Shown here piece after piece: positions 34,141 to 43,406 of a stretch of 64,000 nucleotides of DNA. Source of the stretch: Flavobacterium sp. UBA6135 (GTDB lineage: Bacteria; Bacteroidota; Bacteroidia; Flavobacteriales; Flavobacteriaceae); contig NZ_DIVJ01000014.1 of the NCBI RefSeq assembly GCF_002428305.1, forward strand, positions 1 through 64,000, written 5' to 3'. A program made the position numbers and the translations under genes. Numbering within the stretch: position 1 is the first letter of the stretch; each line of letters begins with the position of its first letter. Below the pieces are notes generated by a model. The model searched no databases. It was not told the DNA's origin and worked only from the letters and a program-made list of their open reading frames with translations.

Positions 34141-36048
34141 ATGAGCTATTATAAAATCCATGATTTAGAGAATTATTTTAAAATGTATAAAAAGTCGGTT
34201 CGCGAACCCCGAAAATTCTGGGATCGAATTGCCGATGAAAACTTTACTTGGTATCAGAAATGGGACAAAGTATTTGAATTTGATATGCAAGAAGCTAAAT
34301 TCAAATGGTTTGTAGATGCCAAAGTAAACATAACTAAAAACTGCATTGACAGACACTTAGCCCGAAGAGGAGATAAAACCGCTATTATCTTTGAACCTAA
34401 TGATCCAAAAGAAGAAGCTCAACATATTTCATATAATGAACTGTATGCCAGAGTGGCCAAAATGGCGAATGTTTTAAGAGATCAAGGTATAAAAAAAGGA
34501 GACAGAGTTTGTATTTATTTGCCAATGATTCCTGAATTGGCTGTTTCAGTTTTAGCTTGTGCCCGAATTGGAGCCATTCATTCGGTTGTTTTTGCCGGAT
34601 TTTCAGCTTCTGCAGTTGCTACACGAATCAACGATTCTGAATGTAACATGGTTATCACTTCTGATGGAGGTTTCAGAGGAAATAAAACCATCGATTTAAA
34701 AGGTATTATTGATGAAGCTCTTGAAAAATGTCCAACCGTTGAAAAAGTATTGGTTGCGAAACGCACACATGAAACGGTAAACATGAAAGAAGGTCGCGAT
34801 TTATGGTTACAACCACTTTTAGATGAAGCCATTCCAAACAATGTAGCTGAAATTATGGATGCAGAAGATCCGTTATTCATTTTATATACATCCGGTTCCA
34901 CCGGAAAACCAAAAGGAATGTTGCATACCACAGCGGGATATATGGTTTATACTGCGTATACGTTTAAAAACGTTTTCAATTATGAAGAAAATGATGTCTA
35001 TTGGTGTACCGCCGATATTGGTTGGATAACGGGGCATTCTTATATCTTATATGGTCCGTTATTAAACGGAGCAACAACTGTATTGTTTGAAGGCGTACCA
35101 TCGTATCCTGATTTTAGTCGTTTTTGGGAAGTGATAGAAAAACATAAAATCACACAGTTTTACACTGCTCCAACAGCCATTCGGGCTTTAGCTAAAGAAA
35201 GTTTGGATTTCGTACAACGTTTTCCTTTGAAATCTTTAAAAGTTATTGGTTCCGTGGGTGAACCTATTAACGAAGAAGCTTGGCACTGGTACAACGACCA
35301 CGTTGGTGGAAAACGTTGTCCATTGGTAGATACCTGGTGGCAAACTGAAACCGGTGGCATTATGATTTCTCCGATTCCTTTTGTTACGCCAACAAAACCA
35401 ACATATGCGTCGTTACCATTACCCGGAATTCAACCCGTTTTGATGGATGAATTGCGTAATGAAATTGAAGGCAATCAAGTTACCGGAAGTTTGTGTATTA
35501 AATTCCCGTGGCCGGCAATGGCTCGAACCATTTGGGGCGATCATGAACGTTATAGAGAAACCTATTTCTCTGCATTTCCGGGTAAATATTTCACTGGAGA
35601 TGGAGCTTTACGCGATGAAGTAGGTTATTACCGAATTACCGGTAGAGTTGATGATGTAATCATTGTTTCCGGACATAATTTAGGAACAGCACCAATTGAA
35701 GATTCAATCAACGAGCATCCTGCTGTGGCAGAAAGTGCGATTGTTGGTTTCCCTCATGATGTAAAAGGAAATGCGTTGTATGGATTTGTAATTTTAAAAG
35801 AATCCGGAGAGAGCAGAAATCAGGATAATTTACGAAAAGAAATTAACCAACAAATCTCTGATCAAATCGGACCAATTGCCAAGTTAGATAAAATCCAGTT
35901 TGTTTCCGGATTACCAAAAACAAGAAGTGGAAAAATCATGCGTCGTATTTTACGTAAAATAGCTGAAGGTGATTTTGAGAATTTTGGAGATATTTCCACA
36001 TTATTGAATCCTGAGATTGTGGAGGAGATAAAGGAAGGTAGATTGTAA
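34141..36048 (+). CDS. acs: Acetyl-CoA synthetase
   Basis: This 635-residue enzyme makes acetyl-CoA from acetate, ATP and CoA in the cytoplasm. It has the AcsA N-terminal domain (PRKFWDRIADENFTWYQKWD), the YTSGSTGKPKGM ATP loop, the acetate-pocket and adenylate motif VDTWWQTETGG, the YFTGDGALRD hinge and the SGLPKTRSGKIMRR motif with the acetylatable catalytic lysine. The ATG at 34141 (MSYYKIHDLE) is preferred over an in-frame ATG at 34099. It closes the acetate/propionate module and is followed by a strong terminator at 36075-36108. Confidence 0.94.
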   Translation: MSYYKIHDLENYFKMYKKSVREPRKFWDRIADENFTWYQKWDKVFEFDMQEAKFKWFVDAKVNITKNCIDRHLARRGDKTAIIFEPNDPKEEAQHISYNELYARVAKMANVLRDQGIKKGDRVCIYLPMIPELAVSVLACARIGAIHSVVFAGFSASAVATRINDSECNMVITSDGGFRGNKTIDLKGIIDEALEKCPTVEKVLVAKRTHETVNMKEGRDLWLQPLLDEAIPNNVAEIMDAEDPLFILYTSGSTGKPKGMLHTTAGYMVYTAYTFKNVFNYEENDVYWCTADIGWITGHSYILYGPLLNGATTVLFEGVPSYPDFSRFWEVIEKHKITQFYTAPTAIRALAKESLDFVQRFPLKSLKVIGSVGEPINEEAWHWYNDHVGGKRCPLVDTWWQTETGGIMISPIPFVTPTKPTYASLPLPGIQPVLMDELRNEIEGNQVTGSLCIKFPWPAMARTIWGDHERYRETYFSAFPGKYFTGDGALRDEVGYYRITGRVDDVIIVSGHNLGTAPIEDSINEHPAVAESAIVGFPHDVKGNALYGFVILKESGESRNQDNLRKEINQQISDQIGPIAKLDKIQFVSGLPKTRSGKIMRRILRKIAEGDFENFGDISTLLNPEIVEEIKEGRL

Positions 36049-36074
36049 ATTTAAGATAGAAAATTTAGTTCAAC

Positions 36075-36108
36075 TCCGACAGCGTTTTACACTCTGTCGG
36101 ATTTTTTT
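36075..36108 (+). terminator. Rho-independent terminator after acs
   Basis: Stem TCCGACAG (36075-36082), 11-nt loop, stem CTGTCGGA (36094-36101), then a run of seven T. Confidence 0.92.
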
Positions 36109-36310
36109 ATATAATTATTGAATAATCCATCATAGTTTTTATCTATTAAAAATAAAAAAGTTGAGAATTATTTTTATTATCTTAGCATTAAATTAATTCA
36201 ATATACAACAAATAGCTGTTAAGAATAAAAGCTGACTTATTGTGCTACTTTTTTAATTGCTAATATTTTAACCTTTTGTGTTGCTAACCTTTTAAATTAA
36301 AATAATAATC

Positions 36311-38482
36311 ATGAACAACTTAGAGTCCGGAAAATGCCCGTTTCATCACGGAGCCAATACCGAAGCAAACAAATCTGTAATGGAGTGGTGGCCAAAGTCA
36401 CTTAACTTAGACATCCTTCATCAACATGACACCAAAACAAATCCTGCAGGAGAAAAATTCAACTATGCAGAAGAATTCAAAAAACTAGATTTAGAAGCTT
36501 TAAAAAATGATTTAAAAGCGGCAATGACAGACAGCCAAGACTGGTGGCCTGCTGATTGGGGGCATTATGGCGGTTTAATGATTCGTATGGCTTGGCATTC
36601 AGCAGGAACATACAGAATTGCAGACGGTAGAGGAGGAAGTAACACCGGAAACCTTCGTTTTGCTCCATTAAGTAGTTGGCCGGACAACGGTAACCTAGAC
36701 AAAGCCAGAAGATTATTATGGCCGATTAAGAAAAAATACGGAAACAAAGTTTCATGGGCAGATTTATTCATTCTAGCCGGAAACATGGCCTATGAGTCTA
36801 TGGGATTCAAAACCTTTGGTTTTGCAGGAGGTCGTGAAGATATTTGGCATCCTGAAAAAGACATCTATTGGGGTTCAGAAAAAGAATTCTTAGCCAAAAC
36901 AGGCAGTGAAGGAAGTCGTTATTCCGGTGAACGCGACCTTGAAAATCCGTTAGCAGCTGTAATGATGGGACTTATATATGTAAACCCTGAAGGAGTTGAC
37001 GGTAACCCGGACCCTTTAAAAACAGCTCGTGACATGCGAATTACGTTCGAGCGTATGGCTATGAATGATGAAGAAACAGTAGCTCTTACTGCAGGTGGTC
37101 ACACCGTAGGTAAAGCTCATGGGAATGGAGATGCATCTATTTTAGGAGAAAATCCTGAAGCTGGAGATATCAAAGACCAAGGTTTTGGCTGGATGAATCC
37201 AAAAGGAAAAGGAAACGGTGCAGATACAGTAACCAGTGGATTAGAAGGAGCATGGACCACACATCCTACGAAGTGGGACAACGGTTATTTTGAAATGCTT
37301 TTCAACCATGAATGGGAATTGAGAAAAAGTCCGGCAGGAGCATGGCAGTGGGAACCCATCAACATTAAAGAAGAAGACAAACCTATAGATGCTCATAACC
37401 CTAACGCACGTCAAAATCCAATCATGACTGATGCGGATATGGCGTTAAAAATGGATCCGGAGTATCGTAAAATTTCAGAGCGTTTCAAAAATGATCCTGC
37501 TTATTTTGATGATGTGTTTGCCAGAGCATGGTTCAAATTGACTCACCGTGATTTAGGTCCAAAAAGCAGATACCTTGGACCAGATGTTCCAAGTGAAGAT
37601 TTGATTTGGCAAGACCCGATTCCGGCTGTAGATTATGCTTTGACAGCTAGTGAAATTGAAGATTTAAAAGAAACCTTATTAAACAGTGGTTTAACACAAA
37701 CAGAGTTGATTAACACCGCTTGGGACAGTGCGAGAACCTTCAGACAATCCGATTTCAGAGGTGGTGCAAACGGAGCTCGTATTCGTTTAGCTCCACAAAA
37801 AGATTGGGATGGCAATGAACCGCCACGTTTACAGAAAGTGTTAAACAAACTCACGGAAATCCAAAGTGGTTTAGCAAAAAAAGTAAGCCTTGCCGATTTA
37901 ATCGTATTAGGCGGAACTGCGGCTGTTGAGAAAGCAGCCAGACAAGCAGGTGTAAACGTAACTGTACCATTTACCTCAGGTCGTGGAGATGCTACAGCTG
38001 AGATGACAGATGTAGCCTCTTTTGAAGTATTAGAACCTCTACATGACGGTTTCAGAAACTGGCAAAAAAAGGAATATACCGTAAACCCGGAAGAATTACT
38101 TTTAGACAAAGCCCAACTTCTTGGTTTATCAGCCCCTGAAATGACAGTACTGATAGGAGGTTTGCGAGTATTAGGTGCTAACTATGGTGGGTTCAAACAC
38201 GGTGTTTTCACAGACAGAGTAGGAGTATTGACAAATGATTTCTTTGTGAACCTCACAGATATGAGCAACTCATGGAATCCTGTGGCCTACAACCTTTATA
38301 ACATTGTAGACCGAAAAACCGGAGCCACAAAATGGACGGCTACACGAGTAGACTTAGTATTCGGTTCAAACTCCATCTTGAGAGGCTATGCAGAATTTTA
38401 TGCCCAAGATGATAACAAAGAAAAATTTGTTAACGATTTCATCGCCGCTTGGAACAAAGTGATGAATGCCGATCTTTTTTAA
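36311..38482 (+). CDS. katG: Catalase-peroxidase KatG
   Basis: This 723-residue bifunctional heme enzyme removes hydrogen peroxide. The N-terminal domain holds the distal Arg92-Trp95-His96 (IRMAWHSAGT) and the proximal heme ligand His264 (TAGGHTVGKAHG). The family's covalent Met-Tyr-Trp adduct can form from Trp95, Tyr223 (GLIYVNPEG) and Met249. The C-terminal half repeats the peroxidase fold without heme, as usual (WDSARTFRQSDFRGGANGARIRLAPQ). The length is typical. It is flanked by its own terminator at 38514-38543 and an upstream terminator from acs, so it is monocistronic. Regulation by an OxyR-type protein is common elsewhere but cannot be seen here. Confidence 0.97.
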   Translation: MNNLESGKCPFHHGANTEANKSVMEWWPKSLNLDILHQHDTKTNPAGEKFNYAEEFKKLDLEALKNDLKAAMTDSQDWWPADWGHYGGLMIRMAWHSAGTYRIADGRGGSNTGNLRFAPLSSWPDNGNLDKARRLLWPIKKKYGNKVSWADLFILAGNMAYESMGFKTFGFAGGREDIWHPEKDIYWGSEKEFLAKTGSEGSRYSGERDLENPLAAVMMGLIYVNPEGVDGNPDPLKTARDMRITFERMAMNDEETVALTAGGHTVGKAHGNGDASILGENPEAGDIKDQGFGWMNPKGKGNGADTVTSGLEGAWTTHPTKWDNGYFEMLFNHEWELRKSPAGAWQWEPINIKEEDKPIDAHNPNARQNPIMTDADMALKMDPEYRKISERFKNDPAYFDDVFARAWFKLTHRDLGPKSRYLGPDVPSEDLIWQDPIPAVDYALTASEIEDLKETLLNSGLTQTELINTAWDSARTFRQSDFRGGANGARIRLAPQKDWDGNEPPRLQKVLNKLTEIQSGLAKKVSLADLIVLGGTAAVEKAARQAGVNVTVPFTSGRGDATAEMTDVASFEVLEPLHDGFRNWQKKEYTVNPEELLLDKAQLLGLSAPEMTVLIGGLRVLGANYGGFKHGVFTDRVGVLTNDFFVNLTDMSNSWNPVAYNLYNIVDRKTGATKWTATRVDLVFGSNSILRGYAEFYAQDDNKEKFVNDFIAAWNKVMNADLF

Positions 38483-38513
38483 AAGAAACCATTTCCAAAT
38501 ATTTAATCCTTAT

Positions 38514-38543
38514 AAGGTGGCTTGGCAACAAGTCACCTTTTTT
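38514..38543 (+). terminator. Terminator after katG
   Basis: AAGGTG-G-CTTG, loop GCAA, CAAG-T-CACCTT, followed by a T run. One internal mismatch splits the stem. Confidence 0.85.
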
Positions 38544-38561
38544 ATGGTTAATGTTTCTTTT

Positions 38562-38725
38562 TAATTTTCCTCAACTGTATTTGTAACTACAAGAGCTTTT
38601 GGATCAATATTTTTGATTTCGTTTTTTAATCGTCTCACTTCCAGTTAGGTTAGAACATTATAGATAATAGCACGATTGCTACTGCTTTTAGAATTATAAA
38701 AACCTTGTTTATAATTTCTAGTAAT
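38562..38725 (-). pseudogene. Decayed C-terminal remnant of a YitT/DUF2179-like gene
   Basis: Read on the minus strand in one frame, the DNA encodes GFYNSKSSSNRAIIYNVLT, then a TAA stop where an arginine codon would be expected, then LEVRRLKNEIKNIDPKALV and VTNTVEEN before a final stop. The pattern [IY]xVLTR-LEVxxLKxxIxxIDPxA resembles the C-terminal DUF2179 domain of YitT-family membrane proteins. The upstream membrane part is missing and no start is available, so it is a gene fragment. The family call rests on a short match by eye. Confidence 0.45.
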
Positions 38726-38890
38726 TTAAAGTTACTTTAGATTTCAAAAGAGTTAGTAAACTAATGTGTTTTTAAGTTAAATCATTAGTTAACAATAAGA
38801 TTTTGATTATTTTTCTCTTTAATTTTTCTCATAATTACATTTTTAACAACCAAAAAATATACATATTTTAGTTTTATTAAAAATAATTAT

Positions 38891-38912
38891 TATATTTGTG
38901 TAATCGATTACA
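38891..38912 (+). promoter_or_regulatory. kduI operon promoter -7 box with LacI-type operator
   Basis: TATATTTG (38891-38898) fits the Bacteroidota -7 consensus TAnnTTTG. It is directly followed by the perfect 14-bp palindrome TGTAATCGATTACA (38899-38912), with the central CG expected of LacI-family operators. Binding there would block the start site. The start codon of kduI follows 14 bp later. A near copy occurs before the GH28 gene. Confidence 0.8.
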
Positions 38913-38925
38913 AAATTAAAATGTC

Positions 38926-39762
38926 ATGACAAATTTCAATTTTAGATATGCATCAAATCCTATTGATGCTAGAAAATATGATACACAAGAAATCAGAAAT
39001 CAATTCCTAATAGATAATTTATTCTCAGAAAATGAAATAAATTTAACCTATTCCATGTATGATCGTTATATTGTTGGTGGAATTATGCCGGTTTCTAAAG
39101 CATTAAAATTAGAGACTATTCCTTATTTAAAATCAGAAAACTTTTTAGATCGTCGTGAATTAGGGATTGTAAATGTTGGCGGAAAAGGAACGGTAACCGT
39201 TGACGGAGAGGCTTTTGAATTAAATAAAAAAGAAGCTTTATACGTTGGAATGGGAGCAAGAGAAGTTGTTTTTTCAAGCAATGAAGAAAAATCTGCTTTG
39301 TTTTATATTAATTCAGCTCCGGCTCACACGCATTTTCCAAATAAAAAGGTAACCAAAGAAAATGCAATCGTAATTCAGTTAGGCGAAGAAAAAACGGCTA
39401 ATAAACGAATTTTAAATAAATTGATTGTGAATGAAATTGTTCAGACCTGCCAACTTCAAATGGGTTTGACCGAATTATTGCCCGGAAATGTTTGGAATAC
39501 AATGCCGGCTCACACGCACAACCGTAGAATGGAAGCCTATTTCTACTTTGATTTAGAAGAAGGTCAAACCATTTCTCATTTTATGGGAGAAACACAACAT
39601 ACACGTCACATTTTTATGCAAAATAATCAAGCGGTTTTATCGCCGGAATGGTCTATTCATTCAGGTGCGGGAACATCTAACTATTCCTTTATTTGGGGAA
39701 TGGCGGGAGAAAATTTAGATTATAGCGATATGGATATTTGTCCACCAAACGAACTAAGATAA
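38926..39762 (+). CDS. kduI: 5-dehydro-4-deoxy-D-glucuronate isomerase KduI
   Basis: This 278-residue cupin isomerase converts 5-keto-4-deoxyuronate (DKI) from unsaturated galacturonate to 2,5-diketo-3-deoxygluconate. Typical motifs are the N-terminal ASNPIDARKYDTQEIRNQFL, the central GGIMPVSKALKLE and RRELGIVNVGGKG segments, and the metal-site histidines in NTMPAHTHNRRMEAYFYFD and QHTRHIFMQNNQAVLSPEWS. The length is the family norm. It is the first gene of the inner-metabolism operon, preceded directly by a -7 box and LacI-type operator, and followed one base after its stop by the SDR gene. Confidence 0.95.
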   Translation: MTNFNFRYASNPIDARKYDTQEIRNQFLIDNLFSENEINLTYSMYDRYIVGGIMPVSKALKLETIPYLKSENFLDRRELGIVNVGGKGTVTVDGEAFELNKKEALYVGMGAREVVFSSNEEKSALFYINSAPAHTHFPNKKVTKENAIVIQLGEEKTANKRILNKLIVNEIVQTCQLQMGLTELLPGNVWNTMPAHTHNRRMEAYFYFDLEEGQTISHFMGETQHTRHIFMQNNQAVLSPEWSIHSGAGTSNYSFIWGMAGENLDYSDMDICPPNELR

Positions 39763-39763
39763 G

Positions 39764-40549
39764 ATGAAATTATTCGATTTAACACATAAAAACGCTTTAA
39801 TAACCGGTGGAACGCACGGTCTGGGAATGGCAATTGCCGAAGCATTAGCCCAAGCCGGTGCTCAATTGATTATTACTGGAACTACGCCATCCAAAATGGA
39901 AGAAGCGATTTCTTATTACAAATCTAAAGGGTACAAAGCAACAGGTTATTTATTTGATGTAACCGATGAAGTTAATGCCGCTAAAAACGTGGAATTAATT
40001 TCAAAAGAAATAGGAGACATTCATATTTTAGTAAATAATGCCGGAATCATCAAAAGAGAATTGGCCATCACAATGCCGGTTGCCGATTTCAGAAAAGTGA
40101 TTGATGTGGATTTAGTTGGTCCATTCATTATGTCGCAATTAGTTGCGAAACAAATGATTGAACGAAAAGAAGGTAAAATCATCAACATTTGTTCGATGAT
40201 GAGCGAGCTGGGTAGAAATAGCGTTTCAGCTTATGCTGCGGCAAAAGGTGGTTTAAAAATGCTCACTAAAAATTTAGCAACTGAATGGGCAAAACACAAC
40301 ATTCAAGTAAACGGAATTGGTCCGGGTTATTTTGCCACTTCTCAAACAGCTCCGATTAGAGTGGACGGTCATCCTTTTAACGATTTTATCATCAATCGTA
40401 CTCCTGCAGCTCGATGGGGAGATCCGGAAGATTTGGCAGGAGCAGCGATATTTTTATCGTCAAAAGCAAGTGATTTTGTAAACGGACAAATAATTTATGT
40501 GGATGGTGGAATTTTAGCTACCATCGGAAAACCATCAAACGAAGATTAA
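39764..40549 (+). CDS. kduD: SDR-family oxidoreductase, probable 2-dehydro-3-deoxygluconate 5-dehydrogenase (KduD-type)
   Basis: This 261-residue short-chain dehydrogenase has the nucleotide motif TGGTHGLGMAIAEALA, the NNAG strand motif, the catalytic Ser (SMMSELG region) and the Tyr-x3-Lys pair in SAYAAAKGG, plus the C-terminal PARWGDPEDLAGAAIFLSS signature of gluconate 5-dehydrogenase/KduD enzymes. In this operon, directly after kduI, it should reduce 2,5-diketo-3-deoxygluconate to 2-keto-3-deoxygluconate. Gluconate 5-dehydrogenase activity is the alternative that sequence cannot exclude. It starts one base after the kduI stop. Confidence 0.87.
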   Translation: MKLFDLTHKNALITGGTHGLGMAIAEALAQAGAQLIITGTTPSKMEEAISYYKSKGYKATGYLFDVTDEVNAAKNVELISKEIGDIHILVNNAGIIKRELAITMPVADFRKVIDVDLVGPFIMSQLVAKQMIERKEGKIINICSMMSELGRNSVSAYAAAKGGLKMLTKNLATEWAKHNIQVNGIGPGYFATSQTAPIRVDGHPFNDFIINRTPAARWGDPEDLAGAAIFLSSKASDFVNGQIIYVDGGILATIGKPSNED

Positions 40550-40561
40550 AAAGTAAGTATA

Positions 40562-41965
40562 ATGAGCACGAAATTCATACACGATAATTTTTTGTTAGAA
40601 AATAAATATGCTGAAGAATTGTATCACAACTATTCTAAAAATCAGCCTATTATTGACTATCACAATCATTTATCGCCTAAATTAATTGCAGAAAATAATC
40701 AATTTAAAAATATAACCGATGTTTGGATTAATGGCGACCATTATAAATGGAGAGCCATGCGAACGTTGGGTGTGAATGAAAAATTCATTACCGGAGATGC
40801 CTCAGACAAAGATAAATTCATTCAATGGGCAAAAACGGTTCCGTACACAATGCGAAATCCTTTGTATCATTGGACGCATTTGGAATTAGCTCGCTATTTT
40901 GATATTTATGAATTATTAAATGAAAAATCAGCGGAAGCTATTTACGAAGAAACGTCTCAAAAATTAAGCACTGACGCTTTTTCGTGTCAGAATTTATTAA
41001 AGAAAGCGAACGCCGAAGTGGTTTGCACAACAGAAGATCCAACGGATGATTTGGCATACCATAAGCAATTAGCCAACAGCGATTTTTCAGTAAAAGTAAG
41101 TACCGCTTTCCGACCTGATAAAGCGATTTTGATTGCAGGTGAAATGTATAATAGCTACATTGATTCATTAGCAAAAGTAGTTGATTTTGATATAAATACA
41201 TACTCTGACTTATGCAATGCTTTAAGTAATAGAATTGCCTATTTCAACGAAAATGGTTGTCAACTTTCCGATCATGGTTTAGATCAAATTCAGTTTGAAA
41301 ACTTTACCGAAAGTGAAATCAATTCCATTTTTGAAAAAAGAAGAAGTAATCAGCCGATTTCTGCTATAGAAGATGCTAAATTCCAAACGGCAATCTTATT
41401 GTTTTTATGTGAAAATTATCATCAACACGGTTGGGTGCAACAGTTCCATTTGGGAGCTTTGCGTAATAACAATGCCAGAATGCACCGAATTTTAGGACCG
41501 GATACAGGTTGGGATTCGATTGGCGATTTTTCACAAGCCAAAAATCTATCTGCTTTATTGAATGCATTGGATTCGAAAGATAAATTGACAAAAACGATTT
41601 TATACAATCTAAATCCTGCCGATAATGAAGTAATGGCAACTATGATTGGAAATTTCAATGATGGAAGCATCAAAGGAAAAGTGCAATTTGGTTCCGGTTG
41701 GTGGTTTTTAGACCAAAAAGACGGCATGACCAAACAAATGAACGCCTTGTCAAATATGGGATTAATCAGCTGTTTTATTGGGATGTTAACTGATTCCAGA
41801 AGCTTTTTATCCTTCCCAAGACACGAATATTTCAGACGTGTTTTGTGTAATTTATTAGGCGATGAAATCAAAAGAGGTGAATTGCCAAATGATATGGAAT
41901 GGATAGGAAAGATGGTCGCTGATATCAGTTACAACAACGCCAAAAACTATTTTAATTTTAAGTAA
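40562..41965 (+). CDS. uxaC: Glucuronate/galacturonate isomerase UxaC
   Basis: This 467-residue amidohydrolase-fold enzyme isomerises D-galacturonate to tagaturonate and D-glucuronate to fructuronate. Signature parts are the N-terminal IIDYHNHLSPKLIAENNQF, the NPLYHWTHLELARYF segment, CTTEDPTDDL, the STAFRPDKA strand, the LGALRNNNARM-GPDTGWDSI motif and the late LTDSRSFLSFPRHEYFRR motif. The length matches the family. It starts the saturated-uronate branch, with uxaB and uxaA at the far end of the same operon. It sits between the KduD-type gene and kdgF with 12-bp and 6-bp gaps. Confidence 0.96.
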   Translation: MSTKFIHDNFLLENKYAEELYHNYSKNQPIIDYHNHLSPKLIAENNQFKNITDVWINGDHYKWRAMRTLGVNEKFITGDASDKDKFIQWAKTVPYTMRNPLYHWTHLELARYFDIYELLNEKSAEAIYEETSQKLSTDAFSCQNLLKKANAEVVCTTEDPTDDLAYHKQLANSDFSVKVSTAFRPDKAILIAGEMYNSYIDSLAKVVDFDINTYSDLCNALSNRIAYFNENGCQLSDHGLDQIQFENFTESEINSIFEKRRSNQPISAIEDAKFQTAILLFLCENYHQHGWVQQFHLGALRNNNARMHRILGPDTGWDSIGDFSQAKNLSALLNALDSKDKLTKTILYNLNPADNEVMATMIGNFNDGSIKGKVQFGSGWWFLDQKDGMTKQMNALSNMGLISCFIGMLTDSRSFLSFPRHEYFRRVLCNLLGDEIKRGELPNDMEWIGKMVADISYNNAKNYFNFK

Positions 41966-41971
41966 TTCAAA

Positions 41972-42310
41972 ATGGCTGAAAGCAAAGTGTTTTTTGAAAA
42001 CAAATCAACCAATTGGGAAACTATTGATAAGAATATCGAGCGACAAATTGTAGGTTATGATCAATTGGTAATGATGGTTAATGTTCGATTTAAAAAGGGA
42101 GGAATTGGTGCGATGCATCATCACATCCATTCGCAAGTCACTCATATCGCTGAAGGCAAATTTGAAGTGACGATTAATAAAGAAACGAAGCTATTACAAA
42201 AAGGAGATTCATTTTATGTAGCTCCAAACATGGAACACGGCGTAGTTTGTTTAGAAGACGGTTTGTTAATAGATGTTTTTAGCCCAATGCGAGAAGATTT
42301 TATAAAATAA
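41972..42310 (+). CDS. kdgF: KdgF-type cupin, unsaturated uronate ring-opening enzyme
   Basis: This 112-residue single cupin matches KdgF. It has the metal-binding MHHHIHSQVTHIAEGKFEV segment, GDSFYVAPNMEHGV with a further histidine, and the characteristic end DVFSPMREDF. KdgF speeds linearisation of 4,5-unsaturated galacturonate (from lyase and hydrolase action) to 5-keto-4-deoxyuronate, the KduI substrate. It lies between uxaC and a KDG kinase gene and overlaps the latter by one base (TAATG), so it is translated with the pathway. No signal peptide, so cytoplasmic. Confidence 0.9.
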   Translation: MAESKVFFENKSTNWETIDKNIERQIVGYDQLVMMVNVRFKKGGIGAMHHHIHSQVTHIAEGKFEVTINKETKLLQKGDSFYVAPNMEHGVVCLEDGLLIDVFSPMREDFIK

Positions 42311-43314
42311 TGAGCAGAGTAGTAACATTTGGAGAACTTTTACTTAGGCTTTCGCCGCCGAGTCATTTGCGACTCACGCAGGCGAGGTCGTTTGATTTGT
42401 ATTATGGTTGTGCCGAAGCAAATGTTGCCGCTTCTTTATCAAAATTTGGAGTTTCCGTTAAATTTATAACGGCGGTTCCTGACAATGAATTGGGCGAATC
42501 ATCGCTCAGTATGTTACGTTCTTTTGGTGTGGAACCCATTTCCTTTATTCAAGGAAAAAGACTAGGCATCTATTATTTTGAACAAGGTGCATCCGAGAGA
42601 CCTGGAAAAGTGGTTTATGATAGAGAAGATTCCTCATTTTCTACCTTAAAAAAAGGAATGATTAATTGGGAAGATGCGTTCAAAGATGCCGATTGGTTTC
42701 ATTGGTCAGGCATCACACCATCATTGACACTTGAATTAGCAGAAATCTGTGAAGAAGCATTAACAGTTGCTTCACGTATGGGATTAACCATTTCTGCCGA
42801 TTTAAATTATCGTCCAACCCTATGGAAATACGGTAAAAATGCCAATGAAATAATGCCAAATCTAGTAAAACATTGCGATTTACTATTAGGTGGAATTGAT
42901 GATTCAGAAAAAGTGTTAGGTATAAAAGTAAATGAAGAGGACACTCAGGAAGAAATTTTTTCAAATTGGATGAAAGCGTTTCCAAAATTAAAAAACATAT
43001 TGACAACCAAACGAATGGATGCAAATGCTTCGTCTAACGGAATCAGTGCTTCATTTTGGAATGGAAAGGAATTATTGCATTCACAGAAATACAATATTTC
43101 GCATATCATTGATCGAATTGGTGCAGGCGATGCGTTTATGGCAGGAATCATTTATGGAATGATAGCTTGGCCGGATGATAATCAAACCGCATTGGAATTT
43201 GCAGCAGCAGCGACTTGTTTAAAACATTCGATTTCGGGCGACATTAATTTAGCAACTGTAAACGAAATTAAAGCATTAATGGGAGGTTCGGGTGGCGGAA
43301 GAGTATCGAGATAA
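42310..43314 (+). CDS. kdgK: 2-dehydro-3-deoxygluconokinase (first copy)
   Basis: This 334-residue PfkB-family kinase should phosphorylate 2-keto-3-deoxygluconate (KDG) to KDPG. Motifs are the N-terminal VVTFGELLLRLSPPSHLRL, the substrate-side YYGCAEANVAASLSKFG, and the ATP/catalytic RIGAGDAFMAGI with the base Asp274. The end (LMGGSGGGRVSR) is typical of this flavobacterial KdgK group. Its ATG overlaps the kdgF stop. A second, clearly related kinase follows 92 bp later. The RIGAGD version here is the usual PfkB motif. Which of the two is the main KDG kinase cannot be told by eye. Confidence 0.9.
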   Translation: MSRVVTFGELLLRLSPPSHLRLTQARSFDLYYGCAEANVAASLSKFGVSVKFITAVPDNELGESSLSMLRSFGVEPISFIQGKRLGIYYFEQGASERPGKVVYDREDSSFSTLKKGMINWEDAFKDADWFHWSGITPSLTLELAEICEEALTVASRMGLTISADLNYRPTLWKYGKNANEIMPNLVKHCDLLLGGIDDSEKVLGIKVNEEDTQEEIFSNWMKAFPKLKNILTTKRMDANASSNGISASFWNGKELLHSQKYNISHIIDRIGAGDAFMAGIIYGMIAWPDDNQTALEFAAAATCLKHSISGDINLATVNEIKALMGGSGGGRVSR

Positions 43315-43406
43315 TGTGTCAATACTTCAATTTCCCAATTAGCTATTGGAGCGATTAATTTGAAAGAAATAAAATAAAATAGAATAACACAATAAATTTT
43401 AAAAAA

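Larger units (their letters stand above)
38483..38925. other. Gap between katG and the pectin operon
   Basis: This 443-bp stretch contains the katG terminator, a decayed minus-strand coding remnant (38562-38725) and the promoter/operator of the kduI operon (38891-38912), each listed separately. The segment 38726-38890 is very AT-rich with no feature I can support. Confidence 0.7.

Noticed and set aside
32141..36048. Duplication of acetyl-CoA synthetase
   Set aside because: The two synthetases differ at the substrate motif (DHWWQTESGW versus DTWWQTETGG), which fits PrpE-like and Acs functions instead of a recent duplicate.
36161..36185. katG promoter (TTG and TATCTTAG)
   Set aside because: Spacing of 14 bp and a mismatch in the -7 box do not fit the Bacteroidota consensus well enough.
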